From assembly GCA_052437175.1 (NCBI GenBank), contig JBQVOK010000003.1, positions 434,001 to 498,000 of the forward strand: a stretch of DNA of 64,000 bases, in the 5' to 3' direction. The stretch comes from JACVCJ01 sp052437175 (lineage in GTDB: Bacteria; Bacteroidota; Bacteroidia; CAIKAF01). Numbering within the stretch: the first letter of the stretch is position 1; each line of letters starts with the position of its first letter. Made by a program: the position numbers and the translations under genes. Positions 26,312 through 34,644 of this stretch are shown here, in pieces. The notes beneath the pieces are model-generated. The model was not told the origin of the DNA and did no database searches. It saw only the letters and a list, made by a program, of their open reading frames with translations.

Positions 26312-27301
26312 ATGCCACGCATAGGTTCTATACAATTACCGGATTTTCCGTTGCTGCTCGCTCCCATGGAGGATGTAAGCGACCCACCCTTCCGTGTGCT
26401 GTGCAAGGAATACGGCGCCGATCTTATGTATTCGGAGTTCATCAGCAGCGAAGGCCTCATCCGCGATGCCATGAAGAGCCGGAAAAAGCTCGATTTTCAT
26501 GAAATGGAGCGCCCGATCGGTATACAGATCTTCGGCGGCGATGAAGAAGCTATGGCCGAAAGTGCGCGCATCGTGGAAACGGTGAACCCCGACCTGGTGG
26601 ATATCAATTTCGGCTGCCCGGTAAAAAAAGTGGTATGCAAAGGCGCCGGTGCCGCGGTACTTAAAGATATAGACCTGATGGTGCGCCTCACCAAGGCCGT
26701 GGTAGACAGTACCCGCCTGCCTGTAACCGTAAAGACCCGCCTGGGCTGGGATGAGAACAGCAAGAACATCGAAGAGGTGGCCGAACGCCTGCAGGATATC
26801 GGCATACAGGCCATCAGTATACACGGCCGTACCCGCGCACAGCTGTACAAGGGCGAGGCCGACTGGACCCTCATCGCAAAAGTAAAGAACAACCCCCGCA
26901 TACACATTCCCGTTTTTGGCAACGGCGATATCGACAGTCCGCAGAAAGCCGTGGAATACAAGGAACGCTACGGGGTAGACGGGGTAATGATCGGCCGTGC
27001 CAGTATCGGGGCACCCTGGTTCTTCCGCCAGGTAAAACACTACATCCAAACGGGCGAACTGCTGCCCGTGCCGCCCGTGAGCGAACGGGTAGAAGTAGCC
27101 CGCCGCCACCTGCAAATGGCCATGGAATGGAAAGGCGAACGCATGGGCATTATGGAAACCCGCATGCATTATGCCACCTATTTCCGCGGCATACCCGATT
27201 TTAAGGCCTACCGCATGAAACTGGTAACGTCCGACAATGTAACGGAGCTGATGGATACCTTCGGCGAGATCGTTGAGCGTTACCCGGTTATGATCGATTA
27301 A
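26312..27301 (+). CDS. dusB: tRNA-dihydrouridine synthase DusB
   Basis: 329 residues, FMN enzyme that reduces specific uridines in the D-loop of tRNA with NADPH. TIM-barrel with LLLAPMEDVSDPPFR at the start, catalytic Cys in DINFGCPVKKV, KTRLGWD, ISIHGRTRAQLYKG and the phosphate-binding GVDGVMIGRASIGAPW. These place it in the DusB branch. Full length. A single gene with its own promoter, followed 79 nt later by the exosortase N island. Confidence 0.94.
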   Translation: MPRIGSIQLPDFPLLLAPMEDVSDPPFRVLCKEYGADLMYSEFISSEGLIRDAMKSRKKLDFHEMERPIGIQIFGGDEEAMAESARIVETVNPDLVDINFGCPVKKVVCKGAGAAVLKDIDLMVRLTKAVVDSTRLPVTVKTRLGWDENSKNIEEVAERLQDIGIQAISIHGRTRAQLYKGEADWTLIAKVKNNPRIHIPVFGNGDIDSPQKAVEYKERYGVDGVMIGRASIGAPWFFRQVKHYIQTGELLPVPPVSERVEVARRHLQMAMEWKGERMGIMETRMHYATYFRGIPDFKAYRMKLVTSDNVTELMDTFGEIVERYPVMID

Positions 27302-27358
27302 CATTTCTTTGACGCTTTTTTTCATGCTGAAATTTGCAGGAAATACAATTTTTTAATT

Positions 27359-27375
27359 GCTTTGTATCTCAAAGT
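27359..27375. promoter_or_regulatory. Operator candidate 1 of the exosortase N island
   Basis: GCTTTG-TATCT-CAAAGT, inverted repeat CTTTG-N5-CAAAG, followed by GCTTT and then the ATG of the membrane protein. It overlaps a -7-like TTGCTTTG (one mismatch to TAnnTTTG). The same element occurs at 28352-28368. Confidence 0.55.
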
Positions 27376-27380
27376 GCTTT

Positions 27381-27998
27381 ATGGAAAAAGAAACTGAATA
27401 CCTGGAATCACTGGCGGCCATCCGTAAAATGATGGAGAAATCGGGGCGTTTTTTCTCGCTGGGCGGTTTAAGCGGCATCCTTATCGGCCTGCTGGCCCTG
27501 GGCAGCGCCGGTCTGGCCTGGTTCCTGATCAGAGACAGCGTTCCGCTGTACACACGGGGAACGGGTTATGCCATATTCGACCAGCTTACCCTTAAATTGA
27601 TGGGGCTGGGCCTGGTTACCCTGCTGCTGGCGGTGGTGCTGAGCCTGTATTTTTCCATACGCGCGGCCCGCAGCGAGGGACACAGTATTTTTTCGCGCCC
27701 GGCCCTGAACCTGGCTTTTAATTTCTGCCTGCCCCTGGCCATTGGCGGGGTCATGAGCCTGTATTTCCTGTGGCGGGGCGATGTATGGTACATTGCGCCT
27801 TCTATGCTGGTGTTTTACGGACTGGCCCTGTTCAGCGCAAGCCGCTATTCGGTGCAGGACCTTACCTACCTGGCCTATGCCGAAATTCTGCTCGGACTGC
27901 TCTGCCTGTTTTTCCTGGGCAAGGGACTGCTGTTCTGGAGTATCGGTTTCGGCCTTTTTCATATTATTTACGGGTTTGCCAACCTGCGCAAATCCTGA
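27381..27998 (+). CDS. Six-helix membrane protein of the exosortase N island
   Basis: 205 residues from ATG 27381; an in-frame ATG eight codons upstream would lie in the operator/promoter. A short soluble N-terminus (MEKETEYLESLAAIRKMMEK) is followed by about six hydrophobic helices ending in LRKS. No catalytic motif is recognised. It stands first in a four-gene group with the winged-helix regulator, VIT protein and exosortase. Membrane protein plus small winged-helix regulator pairs are common in Bacteroidota and often act together, so it may sense or modulate the regulator; this is inference only. Confidence 0.7.
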   Translation: MEKETEYLESLAAIRKMMEKSGRFFSLGGLSGILIGLLALGSAGLAWFLIRDSVPLYTRGTGYAIFDQLTLKLMGLGLVTLLLAVVLSLYFSIRAARSEGHSIFSRPALNLAFNFCLPLAIGGVMSLYFLWRGDVWYIAPSMLVFYGLALFSASRYSVQDLTYLAYAEILLGLLCLFFLGKGLLFWSIGFGLFHIIYGFANLRKS

Positions 27999-28041
27999 GA
28001 GTGCGTATATTGCGCCCTTATAGCAAAAACGGAAGTTCCGG

Positions 28042-28335
28042 ATGAATGTAAATGATCTCAATAAAGCGTTTGAAAGCAGGGTACGGCTGGGTATTATGTC
28101 GGCCCTGGTGGTGAACGAACGTATGGATTTCAATGCACTCAAGGAACTGCTGGGCATTACCGACGGCAACCTGGCCTCCCATATCGCCGCTCTCGAAAAA
28201 GAAGAATACCTGCTGGTAGAAAAAAAATTCGTGGGCAAAAAGACCAATACCACCTACCAGATCACCAAAAAAGGAAATAAAGCTTTTAAAGAACATATAC
28301 AGCAACTGGAAAAACTGCTGAAAAAACTAAAGTAA
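28042..28335 (+). CDS. Winged-helix transcriptional regulator
   Basis: 97 residues. A single winged helix: VRLGIMSALVVNERMDFNALKELLGITDGNLASHIAALEKEEYLLVEKKFVGKKTNTTY gives helices 1-3 and the beta wing, followed by a basic C-terminal helix likely to mediate dimerisation. It belongs to the ArsR/MarR-like one-domain group often annotated as winged helix DNA-binding domain (PF13601 type). No metal-binding Cys pair is seen. It lies between two copies of the palindrome CTTTG-N5-CAAAG, which is the natural candidate for its operator. Confidence 0.85.
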   Translation: MNVNDLNKAFESRVRLGIMSALVVNERMDFNALKELLGITDGNLASHIAALEKEEYLLVEKKFVGKKTNTTYQITKKGNKAFKEHIQQLEKLLKKLK

Positions 28336-28351
28336 ATTTTTTTACCCATAA

Positions 28352-28368
28352 ACTTTGAAATTCAAAGT
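28352..28368. promoter_or_regulatory. Operator candidate 2 of the exosortase N island
   Basis: ACTTTG-AAATT-CAAAGT is a near-perfect 17-bp palindrome followed by GCTTT, 16 nt before the ATG of the VIT gene. It overlaps the -7-like AAACTTTG. It shares CTTTG-N5-CAAAGTGCTTT with operator 1. Confidence 0.6.
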
Positions 28369-28383
28369 GCTTTTAAAAATAAA

Positions 28384-30870
28384 ATGGAAACGATTCAGAA
28401 CCACTTCCGAAAACCCGGTGTTATTGCCGGGCTCGTACTTACCCTGCTGGCATCGGCCGTTTACGGCTTTGCACTTTTTATGATCGAACGCAACGACGAC
28501 AGCTTTTTCCGCATCGTTACCGCCAACCTGGTATTTGCGTTCGGCTACAGTATTTTCTGGCTCATACGTTGCTTCCGGGAAAGGAATACAAGCCGGGTGT
28601 ACCTCCCGTTCGTGTATGCACTCTGGCTGCTGAGCTGTTTCAGTTGCAACCTGTTCATCAACATTTTCGAGAACCTGCCGCCCTGGGTATACCTGCTCAC
28701 GGCCCTGTTCTGCCTTTCTTCCTGGATCCTGTACTGGGAGCTAAGCTCGCGTTTCCTGCGTGCGCTGGCCGGTTTTGTGAACGGGGTCAGCCTCTGGCTC
28801 ATGCTGTACTATGCGTTTTTCCTGTTGCCCTACCTGCCGCACAGTTTTTTGGGAATTATTGTGCTGGGTATCGGTCTGCATGGCTTTGCACCGGGGTTTA
28901 TCCTGCTGCTGCACGGTTTTGGACTGCATTCGGTATATGTACAAAAGGGACGTCAGCCCTCCGCCCTCATCAGTGGTTTTGCCACAACCGGACTTTTCAT
29001 CGTGTTCTTTACCCTGGCCATGCAGCACAAAGCATCGGAGATCAAGGGCTATGTGAATGCAGGCCGATTTTCTTCCGGCAGCGATCTGCCCGAATGGGTA
29101 CGGGTTTCGCAACAGTTGTCCCCGGACTATTTCAGTGCACTTGTTCTAAAGAGAGACCTGGTGTACACGGGGTCTGATAATTTTTTCAGGTTCGATATGG
29201 CGGGGCCCTTCAACAATACCCTTAACTACAATGAGCGTAAAATACATGATCCCCTGCTCAACCTGGCCTATCTCTTTGTAGAAAAGCCCCTGCCTTACAA
29301 AGACGACCGCATCCGCATCCTGGAAGCCAATTTCGGCGAACGCCTGCAAACGGAGCGCCGTCTCTGGTCAGGGCAGGACCTGCGTACCCTGTCACTTACC
29401 GAAGATGTACTCATTTTTCCTGAAACCCGCCTTGCCTATACGGAACTCACCCTCGAAACGGCCAACCTGTACGAACGGAACGGAGAGGCCCTCTACGCCT
29501 TCCGGTTGCCCGAAGGATCGGTAGCCTCTGCGCTGTCTTTATGGGTGAACGGTATCGAACGTAAAGCGGTACTGGCATCCAAAAGCGAGGCCGGGGCTGC
29601 CTATGACCAGGTAGTAGGTGTGGAAAGACGGGATCCTGCGTTGTTGCAGTGGCGCGAGGGGAACCGCATTGTGGTGCGGGTGTTTCCTGTGGTGGAAGGC
29701 GCTCCGCGGCGCTTTAAGATCGGCGTTACCACTCCGCTCCGTGTGCAGGGCGGGAAGCTGCTGTACCAGAGCATCGGTATCAAGGGCCCCGACCTGGCTT
29801 CGGCCGATGTGCTAACCCGGGTACGTATGTCCGGGGACGCCACGCCGGAATTCAGCAGCAAACGTTTTGAGCGGGATAAGGATGGCTTCTACCGCGAGGC
29901 TTCCGGTATGCAGGCCTGGACGCTGAGCCTGGATAAAACACCCTTGCAGCCGCAGGTATTTAACTGGGAAGATCGTGGATATCTTTTGCAGGAAGCCCGC
30001 ACGGAGTCACGTCCGGCAGATTATAAAGCCGTGGTGCTCGATCTCAATGCCGCCTGGACAGAGGCCGAAGCGCGCAGCTGGCTGGAGAACGTAAAAGAGC
30101 TGCCCCTGTACGTGCTGGAAGAGAGCCGTAAAAAACGCCTCACTGCCGAAAATTTTGAAGAGATCTGGAAAGCCTATTCTCAATATCGTTATACACTGCC
30201 TGCCCTTTATGCACTGTCTGCCGGCGACCTGCTGGTTACGCGTTCCGGCGATTTTTCCGCCAATTTTGATGAACTGGAAGGAAGCGCGTTCCTGGAACAG
30301 ACCCGCAACATGGGGCGGGCGCGGGGGCTGCACGTGCTCAATACCGGTGCACAGCTGAGTCCCTACTGGCACACGCTGCGCGAACAACACTATGCACAGG
30401 TAATGAACGTAAGCCCGGAAGAAGCCCTGCAACTGGTGAATGCCCGCAGTTACCCGGTGTATGCAGACAGCGGGATACATATACAGGATGCACAGCTGTC
30501 CCTTTCCCTGGCCGATTCAGCGGTACAAGCCCTGCCTTCGGCCAATGATCATATTTACCGCCTGTATGCCTACGGACGCGTACTACAGGAACACCTGGGC
30601 GCGGAGGCCGACATGTCGGAACACAACAAAGACTATGTGGCGCTGGCCGAGGATGCCCATATCGTAAGCCCGGTAAGTTCTATGCTGGTGCTGGAGACTG
30701 ATGCCGATTACGAACGTACGGGCATCACAGAAAATGAGAATACCCTGGGCAATGCGTCCATGAATAACCACGGAGCCGTTCCCGAACCCCATGAATGGGC
30801 CCTGATCATTCTTTCCGTCGCGGGCTTATTGTACTATATACGAAAAAGAAAAAAGAACTATGCTCTTTAA
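28384..30870 (+). CDS. XrtN-system VIT domain protein with C-terminal exosortase sorting signal
   Basis: 828 residues. The N-terminal about 230 residues hold six to seven membrane helices. A VIT domain follows (about 335-475: AYTELTLETANLYERNGEA, YAFRLPEGSVASALSLWVNG), then a region resembling a degenerate von Willebrand A fold where the metal motif DxSxS is replaced by DLNAA. The C-terminus is a sorting signal: VPEPHEW, one hydrophobic helix, then RKRKK, the PEP-CTERM layout. The adjacent exosortase should recognise it. This matches the protein described as XrtN system VIT domain protein (from memory, TIGR04477). Biological role unknown. The stop overlaps the exosortase start by 11 nt. Confidence 0.85.
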   Translation: METIQNHFRKPGVIAGLVLTLLASAVYGFALFMIERNDDSFFRIVTANLVFAFGYSIFWLIRCFRERNTSRVYLPFVYALWLLSCFSCNLFINIFENLPPWVYLLTALFCLSSWILYWELSSRFLRALAGFVNGVSLWLMLYYAFFLLPYLPHSFLGIIVLGIGLHGFAPGFILLLHGFGLHSVYVQKGRQPSALISGFATTGLFIVFFTLAMQHKASEIKGYVNAGRFSSGSDLPEWVRVSQQLSPDYFSALVLKRDLVYTGSDNFFRFDMAGPFNNTLNYNERKIHDPLLNLAYLFVEKPLPYKDDRIRILEANFGERLQTERRLWSGQDLRTLSLTEDVLIFPETRLAYTELTLETANLYERNGEALYAFRLPEGSVASALSLWVNGIERKAVLASKSEAGAAYDQVVGVERRDPALLQWREGNRIVVRVFPVVEGAPRRFKIGVTTPLRVQGGKLLYQSIGIKGPDLASADVLTRVRMSGDATPEFSSKRFERDKDGFYREASGMQAWTLSLDKTPLQPQVFNWEDRGYLLQEARTESRPADYKAVVLDLNAAWTEAEARSWLENVKELPLYVLEESRKKRLTAENFEEIWKAYSQYRYTLPALYALSAGDLLVTRSGDFSANFDELEGSAFLEQTRNMGRARGLHVLNTGAQLSPYWHTLREQHYAQVMNVSPEEALQLVNARSYPVYADSGIHIQDAQLSLSLADSAVQALPSANDHIYRLYAYGRVLQEHLGAEADMSEHNKDYVALAEDAHIVSPVSSMLVLETDADYERTGITENENTLGNASMNNHGAVPEPHEWALIILSVAGLLYYIRKRKKNYAL

Positions 30871-32146
30871 TGCCGACCTGCGTTCTATTCCTGTTCCAAA
30901 GGTAAAAGCAGTGCCTCTTGCAGGCCTGCTTTACTTTTTACTGCTGCTCCTCAATTACCGTACGCTGCAGATCGGCCTGGGCGCGAACCTGCCCGTGATA
31001 CTGGGCGCGTCCTTTTTGTTCGTATATGCTTCAAGGCCGGCGGCCCCGCGTATATACTATGGAATTTCCGTTCTGGTGCTGCTGCTGTTCTTATGCTCCT
31101 GGCAACTCTATACCCGTTCTACGCTATCCCTGGCCCTGGTACTTACAGGTGTCCTGCTTTTTTACCTGCATACAGGGCGTTTTTCTGCGGGAGCATTTTT
31201 GCTTTTTATTTTTTGTACAAGTGTGTTAGATAAACTCATCATGCAGTTCAGCGTGGAAATAAAGCAGGAGCTCTGTACCTGGGCCTACCTGAGCCTGAGA
31301 GATGTGCTGCCGATCGATAAGCAGGAAGGCGTGCATCTCTGGATATCGGGCCGGCGCATCAGCGTGGATACGGCCTGTATGGGACTTTCCATGTTGCGTA
31401 CGGGCTTTTTGTGTGCCGTGGCCCTGCTCAGCCTGGAAGAAAAAAGGAGCGGCCGGCGGTTTTCGTATATGCAATACCTGTTGGTTTTTGCGCTCACTTT
31501 ATTTTGTATAATACTGTCCAATTATTTCCGCATACTGATCCTGCTGCTCACGGGCAATACAGAAGATAACCTGTTACACCAGCTCATCGGGCTTAGCTGT
31601 TTTGCACTTTATATACTGCTACCCCTGTTTGTGCTTTTTCGCTTTATGAGGCCCCGTAAGTCTTTCCGGGAAATGCAGCCCTCATCTTCGTATATACCTG
31701 CCTTCATTTTTGGTATACTAATGATCTTGGCTTTGGCACTCAGCCTGCGTATGGAAAAAGGACCGGAGTACAGCCGCATCCTCGACGGATTCCCGGTAAA
31801 AGGTGGGGAATGGGTGAACCCGGAAGTATACAAGATCGAAGAGGAAGGGAAGCTGACCTATATAAAAACAGCTTCGCATTCACCCATGCTCTGCTGGACA
31901 GGCAGCGGATATCAGGTGCTGCGGGACTACATCAGCACGTACGAACATAAACCGGCACACTGCACCCTGCTCGAAAAAGACGGCAAGGTACTCTACTCGT
32001 ACTGGTGGTACGAGAACGGCAGCGAACGGGCGCTTTCTTTCCCCGAAGTGATGCTTACCCAGCTGTTCACAGGGAACCCGGCGCGGCTTATTAATGTGAC
32101 GCTGGAAGAAGAAACGGGCCTGCTTACTTCAGCACAAATTCACTGA
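30860..32146 (+). CDS. xrtN: Exosortase N
   Basis: 428 residues with about eight membrane helices, then a soluble domain of about 130 residues. The membrane part carries the exosortase catalytic triad: Cys173 in VDTACMGLSML, Arg224 in LSNYFRIL and His240 in LLHQLIGL. Exosortases are membrane cysteine transpeptidases that cut PEP-CTERM-type tails and move the protein to a surface anchor. The C-terminal extension (VKGGEWVNPEVYKIEE...) looks like the EpsI-type domain fused in some exosortases. The only visible substrate is the VIT protein encoded just upstream, so this looks like a dedicated pair. Matches the exosortase N description (TIGR04476, from memory). Confidence 0.88.
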   Translation: MLFNADLRSIPVPKVKAVPLAGLLYFLLLLLNYRTLQIGLGANLPVILGASFLFVYASRPAAPRIYYGISVLVLLLFLCSWQLYTRSTLSLALVLTGVLLFYLHTGRFSAGAFLLFIFCTSVLDKLIMQFSVEIKQELCTWAYLSLRDVLPIDKQEGVHLWISGRRISVDTACMGLSMLRTGFLCAVALLSLEEKRSGRRFSYMQYLLVFALTLFCIILSNYFRILILLLTGNTEDNLLHQLIGLSCFALYILLPLFVLFRFMRPRKSFREMQPSSSYIPAFIFGILMILALALSLRMEKGPEYSRILDGFPVKGGEWVNPEVYKIEEEGKLTYIKTASHSPMLCWTGSGYQVLRDYISTYEHKPAHCTLLEKDGKVLYSYWWYENGSERALSFPEVMLTQLFTGNPARLINVTLEEETGLLTSAQIH

Positions 32147-33341
32147 AAAAGGCACGTATCTTGTTGTCCGGGCTGTTCTTGTAATGCAGCCACTGGCTGT
32201 GGAAATTCATGTGGTACTGGATCAGCAGTACGTAGGGTTCCAGGTAACCGGCGTTCATGGCTTCGCGGGCGCGGGTAAACTCGGCGGCCTGTCCGTATTC
32301 GCTTTCCAGCATTTTTTTCCAGGCATATACTTCGGGGTAACGTGTTCCTTCCAGCAGCATATCACCTTCCAGGGCGCCTTCCACCAGTTTGTTGGTATAG
32401 GCTTGCCGGGCGGCGTCCAGGTATACTTTCCAGGCTCCGCTCACTTTGGTCTTGCTGTCGCTGAATGCCTTTGCAGGCTCTACACCGCGCTTTACCCACT
32501 GGTAATTGAAGTTCCGGTCCAGTTTTTCGGCGATCAGCTCCAGTTTGGCGATCATCCCTTTTTCGGGGAACAGCGTAAGTCCGTCGATACAGGCTTCCAG
32601 TGCCTCCTCGTAACGGGCCGATTTGTAATAGGCATCCGTGAGGTATTTCGCCGGTTCCATTTCGTAGGGGAATCGTTTTTTACAGAGATCAAAGTACTTA
32701 ATGGCACTGTCGTAGTCCTGTTTCAGGTAATAGGCGTCGCCCAGGTAGAGCGATGCTTTGTAGTAATCGGGTTGTATGGCCAGGGCTTCGCGGTAGAGAA
32801 CGGCCGCCTGGTTATAGTCCTTGCTCTGGAATTTTGCTTCGGCTTTCTCGAAGATCTTCAGAGCTCCGGGATCGATATCTGCCGTATGCTTGATATCGAG
32901 GTATTGCATACGGTAATAGATCCAGAGGAATTCCGCCTCGGACTGGTACAGGGCGCGGATAAAGAACTGTTTCATTTCCCAGGATTCTTTGGTGGGCAGA
33001 GAAATAGGGATGCTTTTCGAGCCCGTATCGTTTTTTACATTATCTATCTTCCACAGAGCTTCGGAAAGCATGCCGGCAAAGGCCTCCGAAGAAAGGGCAG
33101 GGGAAAGGCTGGTCTTCCGGTTCTGCGCGCGGACCATATACAGCTGGGCCAGCAGGCTCCATACCTGGTCTTCCGGTTCTTTGGCAAGCACCTTTTCCAC
33201 GTCGGCGATCGCTTTATCGAAATTCCCGCTTTTAAATACTTCTACCGCTTTGTTCAGTTTTTTTGCGGAAGCATCGCTTAACTGTGCATGTACACGGAGA
33301 AGCAACAGGCCTGTAAGGAGCAGGAAGAATACTTTTTTCAT
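32124..33341 (-). CDS. Secreted TPR-repeat protein
   Basis: 405 residues with a signal peptide (cut near RVHAQ). Tetratricopeptide repeats are evident near the N-terminus (LNKAVEVFKSGNFDKAIADVEKVLAKEP) and in the middle (AEAKFQSKDYNQAAVLYREALAIQPDYYKASLYLGDAYYLKQDYDSA in consecutive units). Periplasmic or outer-membrane-associated scaffold; partner unknown. The 3' end overlaps the 3' end of xrtN by 23 nt on the opposite strand. A leader hairpin lies 49-73 nt upstream. Confidence 0.82.
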   Translation of the reverse strand: MKKVFFLLLTGLLLLRVHAQLSDASAKKLNKAVEVFKSGNFDKAIADVEKVLAKEPEDQVWSLLAQLYMVRAQNRKTSLSPALSSEAFAGMLSEALWKIDNVKNDTGSKSIPISLPTKESWEMKQFFIRALYQSEAEFLWIYYRMQYLDIKHTADIDPGALKIFEKAEAKFQSKDYNQAAVLYREALAIQPDYYKASLYLGDAYYLKQDYDSAIKYFDLCKKRFPYEMEPAKYLTDAYYKSARYEEALEACIDGLTLFPEKGMIAKLELIAEKLDRNFNYQWVKRGVEPAKAFSDSKTKVSGAWKVYLDAARQAYTNKLVEGALEGDMLLEGTRYPEVYAWKKMLESEYGQAAEFTRAREAMNAGYLEPYVLLIQYHMNFHSQWLHYKNSPDNKIRAFFSEFVLK

Positions 33342-33389
33342 TTGGAATAAACAGATTTTAGATAGGAACAGTGTGAAAGCAGTCAGGGT

Positions 33390-33414
33390 ACAGGTATTAT
33401 AAGTGAACCTGTAG
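33390..33414 (-). promoter_or_regulatory. Leader stem-loop of the TPR gene (shared element)
   Basis: Minus strand CTACAGGTTCACTTATAAT then ACCTGT, stem ACAGGT / ACCTGT. Nearly the same sequence start as the element at 19919-19945. The remaining spacer 33415-33500 is AT-rich and holds no gene. Confidence 0.45.
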
Positions 33415-33500
33415 TATATATAACAAAGAACGGAAATAATATTATATAACTAAAAAGATAAATTATTTATTTTATCGGCGGAAAGTCTCTTTATTTAGCG

Positions 33501-34103
33501 TTATTTCTTCCGCAACCAGCCCAGGATACCGCTTCCCTCGATCTTATAGCTGCCGTTTTTATGTGTAAGGGTAAATGTCTCGCGCGAGGAGGCCGCCGGG
33601 CCTGGGTTCTGCTGTATGATCTCTACTTCGTTTGCCCTCACCGCCGAAATAATGGCCACGTGTCCGTAGGGGTTCCAGCTGTTGCCGTCGTACACGAGCA
33701 GGTCGCCCGTGCGCGGAGCCGTTGCCGAAGGATTGGCATATTGCGTAAGGTTGCGGGCTTTGTTGTAGCTGCCGTCCGACAGGCTTTTGTTGTAAAAGCT
33801 TTTGGCATGTCCGTACGAATCGGGCATTTTGTGCTTGTAATGCTGGTAATAGTATCGTTTTACGAACTCTACGCACTGGTACTTTAGTCCCAGGTTATAG
33901 CCGTCGGCCGTGGTATTGCGCCCGGACACATTGCTGACGGGGCCGTTGTAATACACCCGCACCCCGTTGAGACTGTCTACCGGATCGCCGATACTGCGCA
34001 GCAGCGGATAGCGGTAAAAGCGGGTATGGGCAGCTGCAAGCGAAAGCAGGCAGAACAGTGCGGAAAAGACAAAAACGAGGGATCTGCGTACAGGTGTGAA
34101 CAT
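33501..34103 (-). CDS. CHAP-domain amidase/peptidase, secreted
   Basis: 200 residues, signal peptide cut near LAAAHT. CHAP domain with the nucleophilic Cys in YQCVEFVKRYY and the His of GHVAIIS, followed by VEIIQQNPG. Such enzymes cleave peptide bridges or amide bonds in peptidoglycan, or related gamma-glutamyl links. It acts outside the cytoplasm. No SH3 or LysM anchor is present. Single gene, divergent from panD across a GC-rich structured spacer. Confidence 0.88.
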   Translation of the reverse strand: MFTPVRRSLVFVFSALFCLLSLAAAHTRFYRYPLLRSIGDPVDSLNGVRVYYNGPVSNVSGRNTTADGYNLGLKYQCVEFVKRYYYQHYKHKMPDSYGHAKSFYNKSLSDGSYNKARNLTQYANPSATAPRTGDLLVYDGNSWNPYGHVAIISAVRANEVEIIQQNPGPAASSRETFTLTHKNGSYKIEGSGILGWLRKK

Positions 34104-34252
34104 GCTCTAAAGTAAGCATTTTCAGTATATACAGATGTAAAGAAGCGTTAAAAGGAAAACGGTATCCCGGGGGCCGGGGTCCTGCAGATACCCGGAGGCC
34201 TGCCCCGGAAGAAGAAAACCCCGGAAGCCCCTGGTTCAGGGAGTGTTAATTT
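34104..34252. other. GC-rich structured spacer between CHAP and panD
   Basis: No gene. It contains GGTATC / GATACC arms around a GC-rich core (about 34162-34197), a repeated CCCCGGAAG (near 34203 and 34220), and a hairpin CCCTG-GTT-CAGGG (near 34229-34241) followed by a T-run. The composition differs from the AT-rich promoters elsewhere. Confidence 0.4.
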
Positions 34253-34285
34253 TTTGGTTCGGCCTTCAAATATTGCGTACCTTTG
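34253..34285 (+). promoter_or_regulatory. Promoter of panD operon
   Basis: TTTG (34253-34256), 21-nt spacer, TACCTTTG (34278-34285). Exact match; the leader before the panD ATG is very short (under 5 nt). Confidence 0.75.
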
Positions 34286-34293
34286 CAGCCGCT

Positions 34294-34644
34294 ATGTTAG
34301 TTACAGTACTAAAGTCGAAGATACACCGCGTAAAGGTTACGGAAGCCGACCTGGATTATATCGGTTCTGTTACCATTGACGAAGATCTGATAGATGCGGC
34401 CAATTTGCTGGAAGGTGAACAGGTGCATATTTTCAATTATACGAACGGCGAACGTTTTATTACCTATGTGATAAAAGGGGAGCGGGGTTCCGGCGTTATC
34501 TGCCTGAACGGTCCGGCCGCACGTAAGGTTTCCGTGGGCGATAACGTGATCATTGTGGCCTATGCCTCTATGAGCATGGAAGAAGCCCGTACGTTCAAAC
34601 CTTCTGTGATCTTCCCCGATACCGAAACCAATAAACTGCGTTAA
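34294..34644 (+). CDS. panD: Aspartate 1-decarboxylase PanD
   Basis: 116 residues from ATG 34294, matching the family length; a longer in-frame ORF would start in the promoter. It makes beta-alanine from aspartate for pantothenate and CoA. The self-processing site DYIGSVTID (Gly24-Ser25) gives the pyruvoyl cofactor, and KSKIHRVKVTEADLDY, NGERFITYVI and NGPAARKVSVGD are family marks. The stop overlaps the next start (TAATG), so the flippase-like gene is translationally coupled. Confidence 0.96.
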   Translation: MLVTVLKSKIHRVKVTEADLDYIGSVTIDEDLIDAANLLEGEQVHIFNYTNGERFITYVIKGERGSGVICLNGPAARKVSVGDNVIIVAYASMSMEEARTFKPSVIFPDTETNKLR

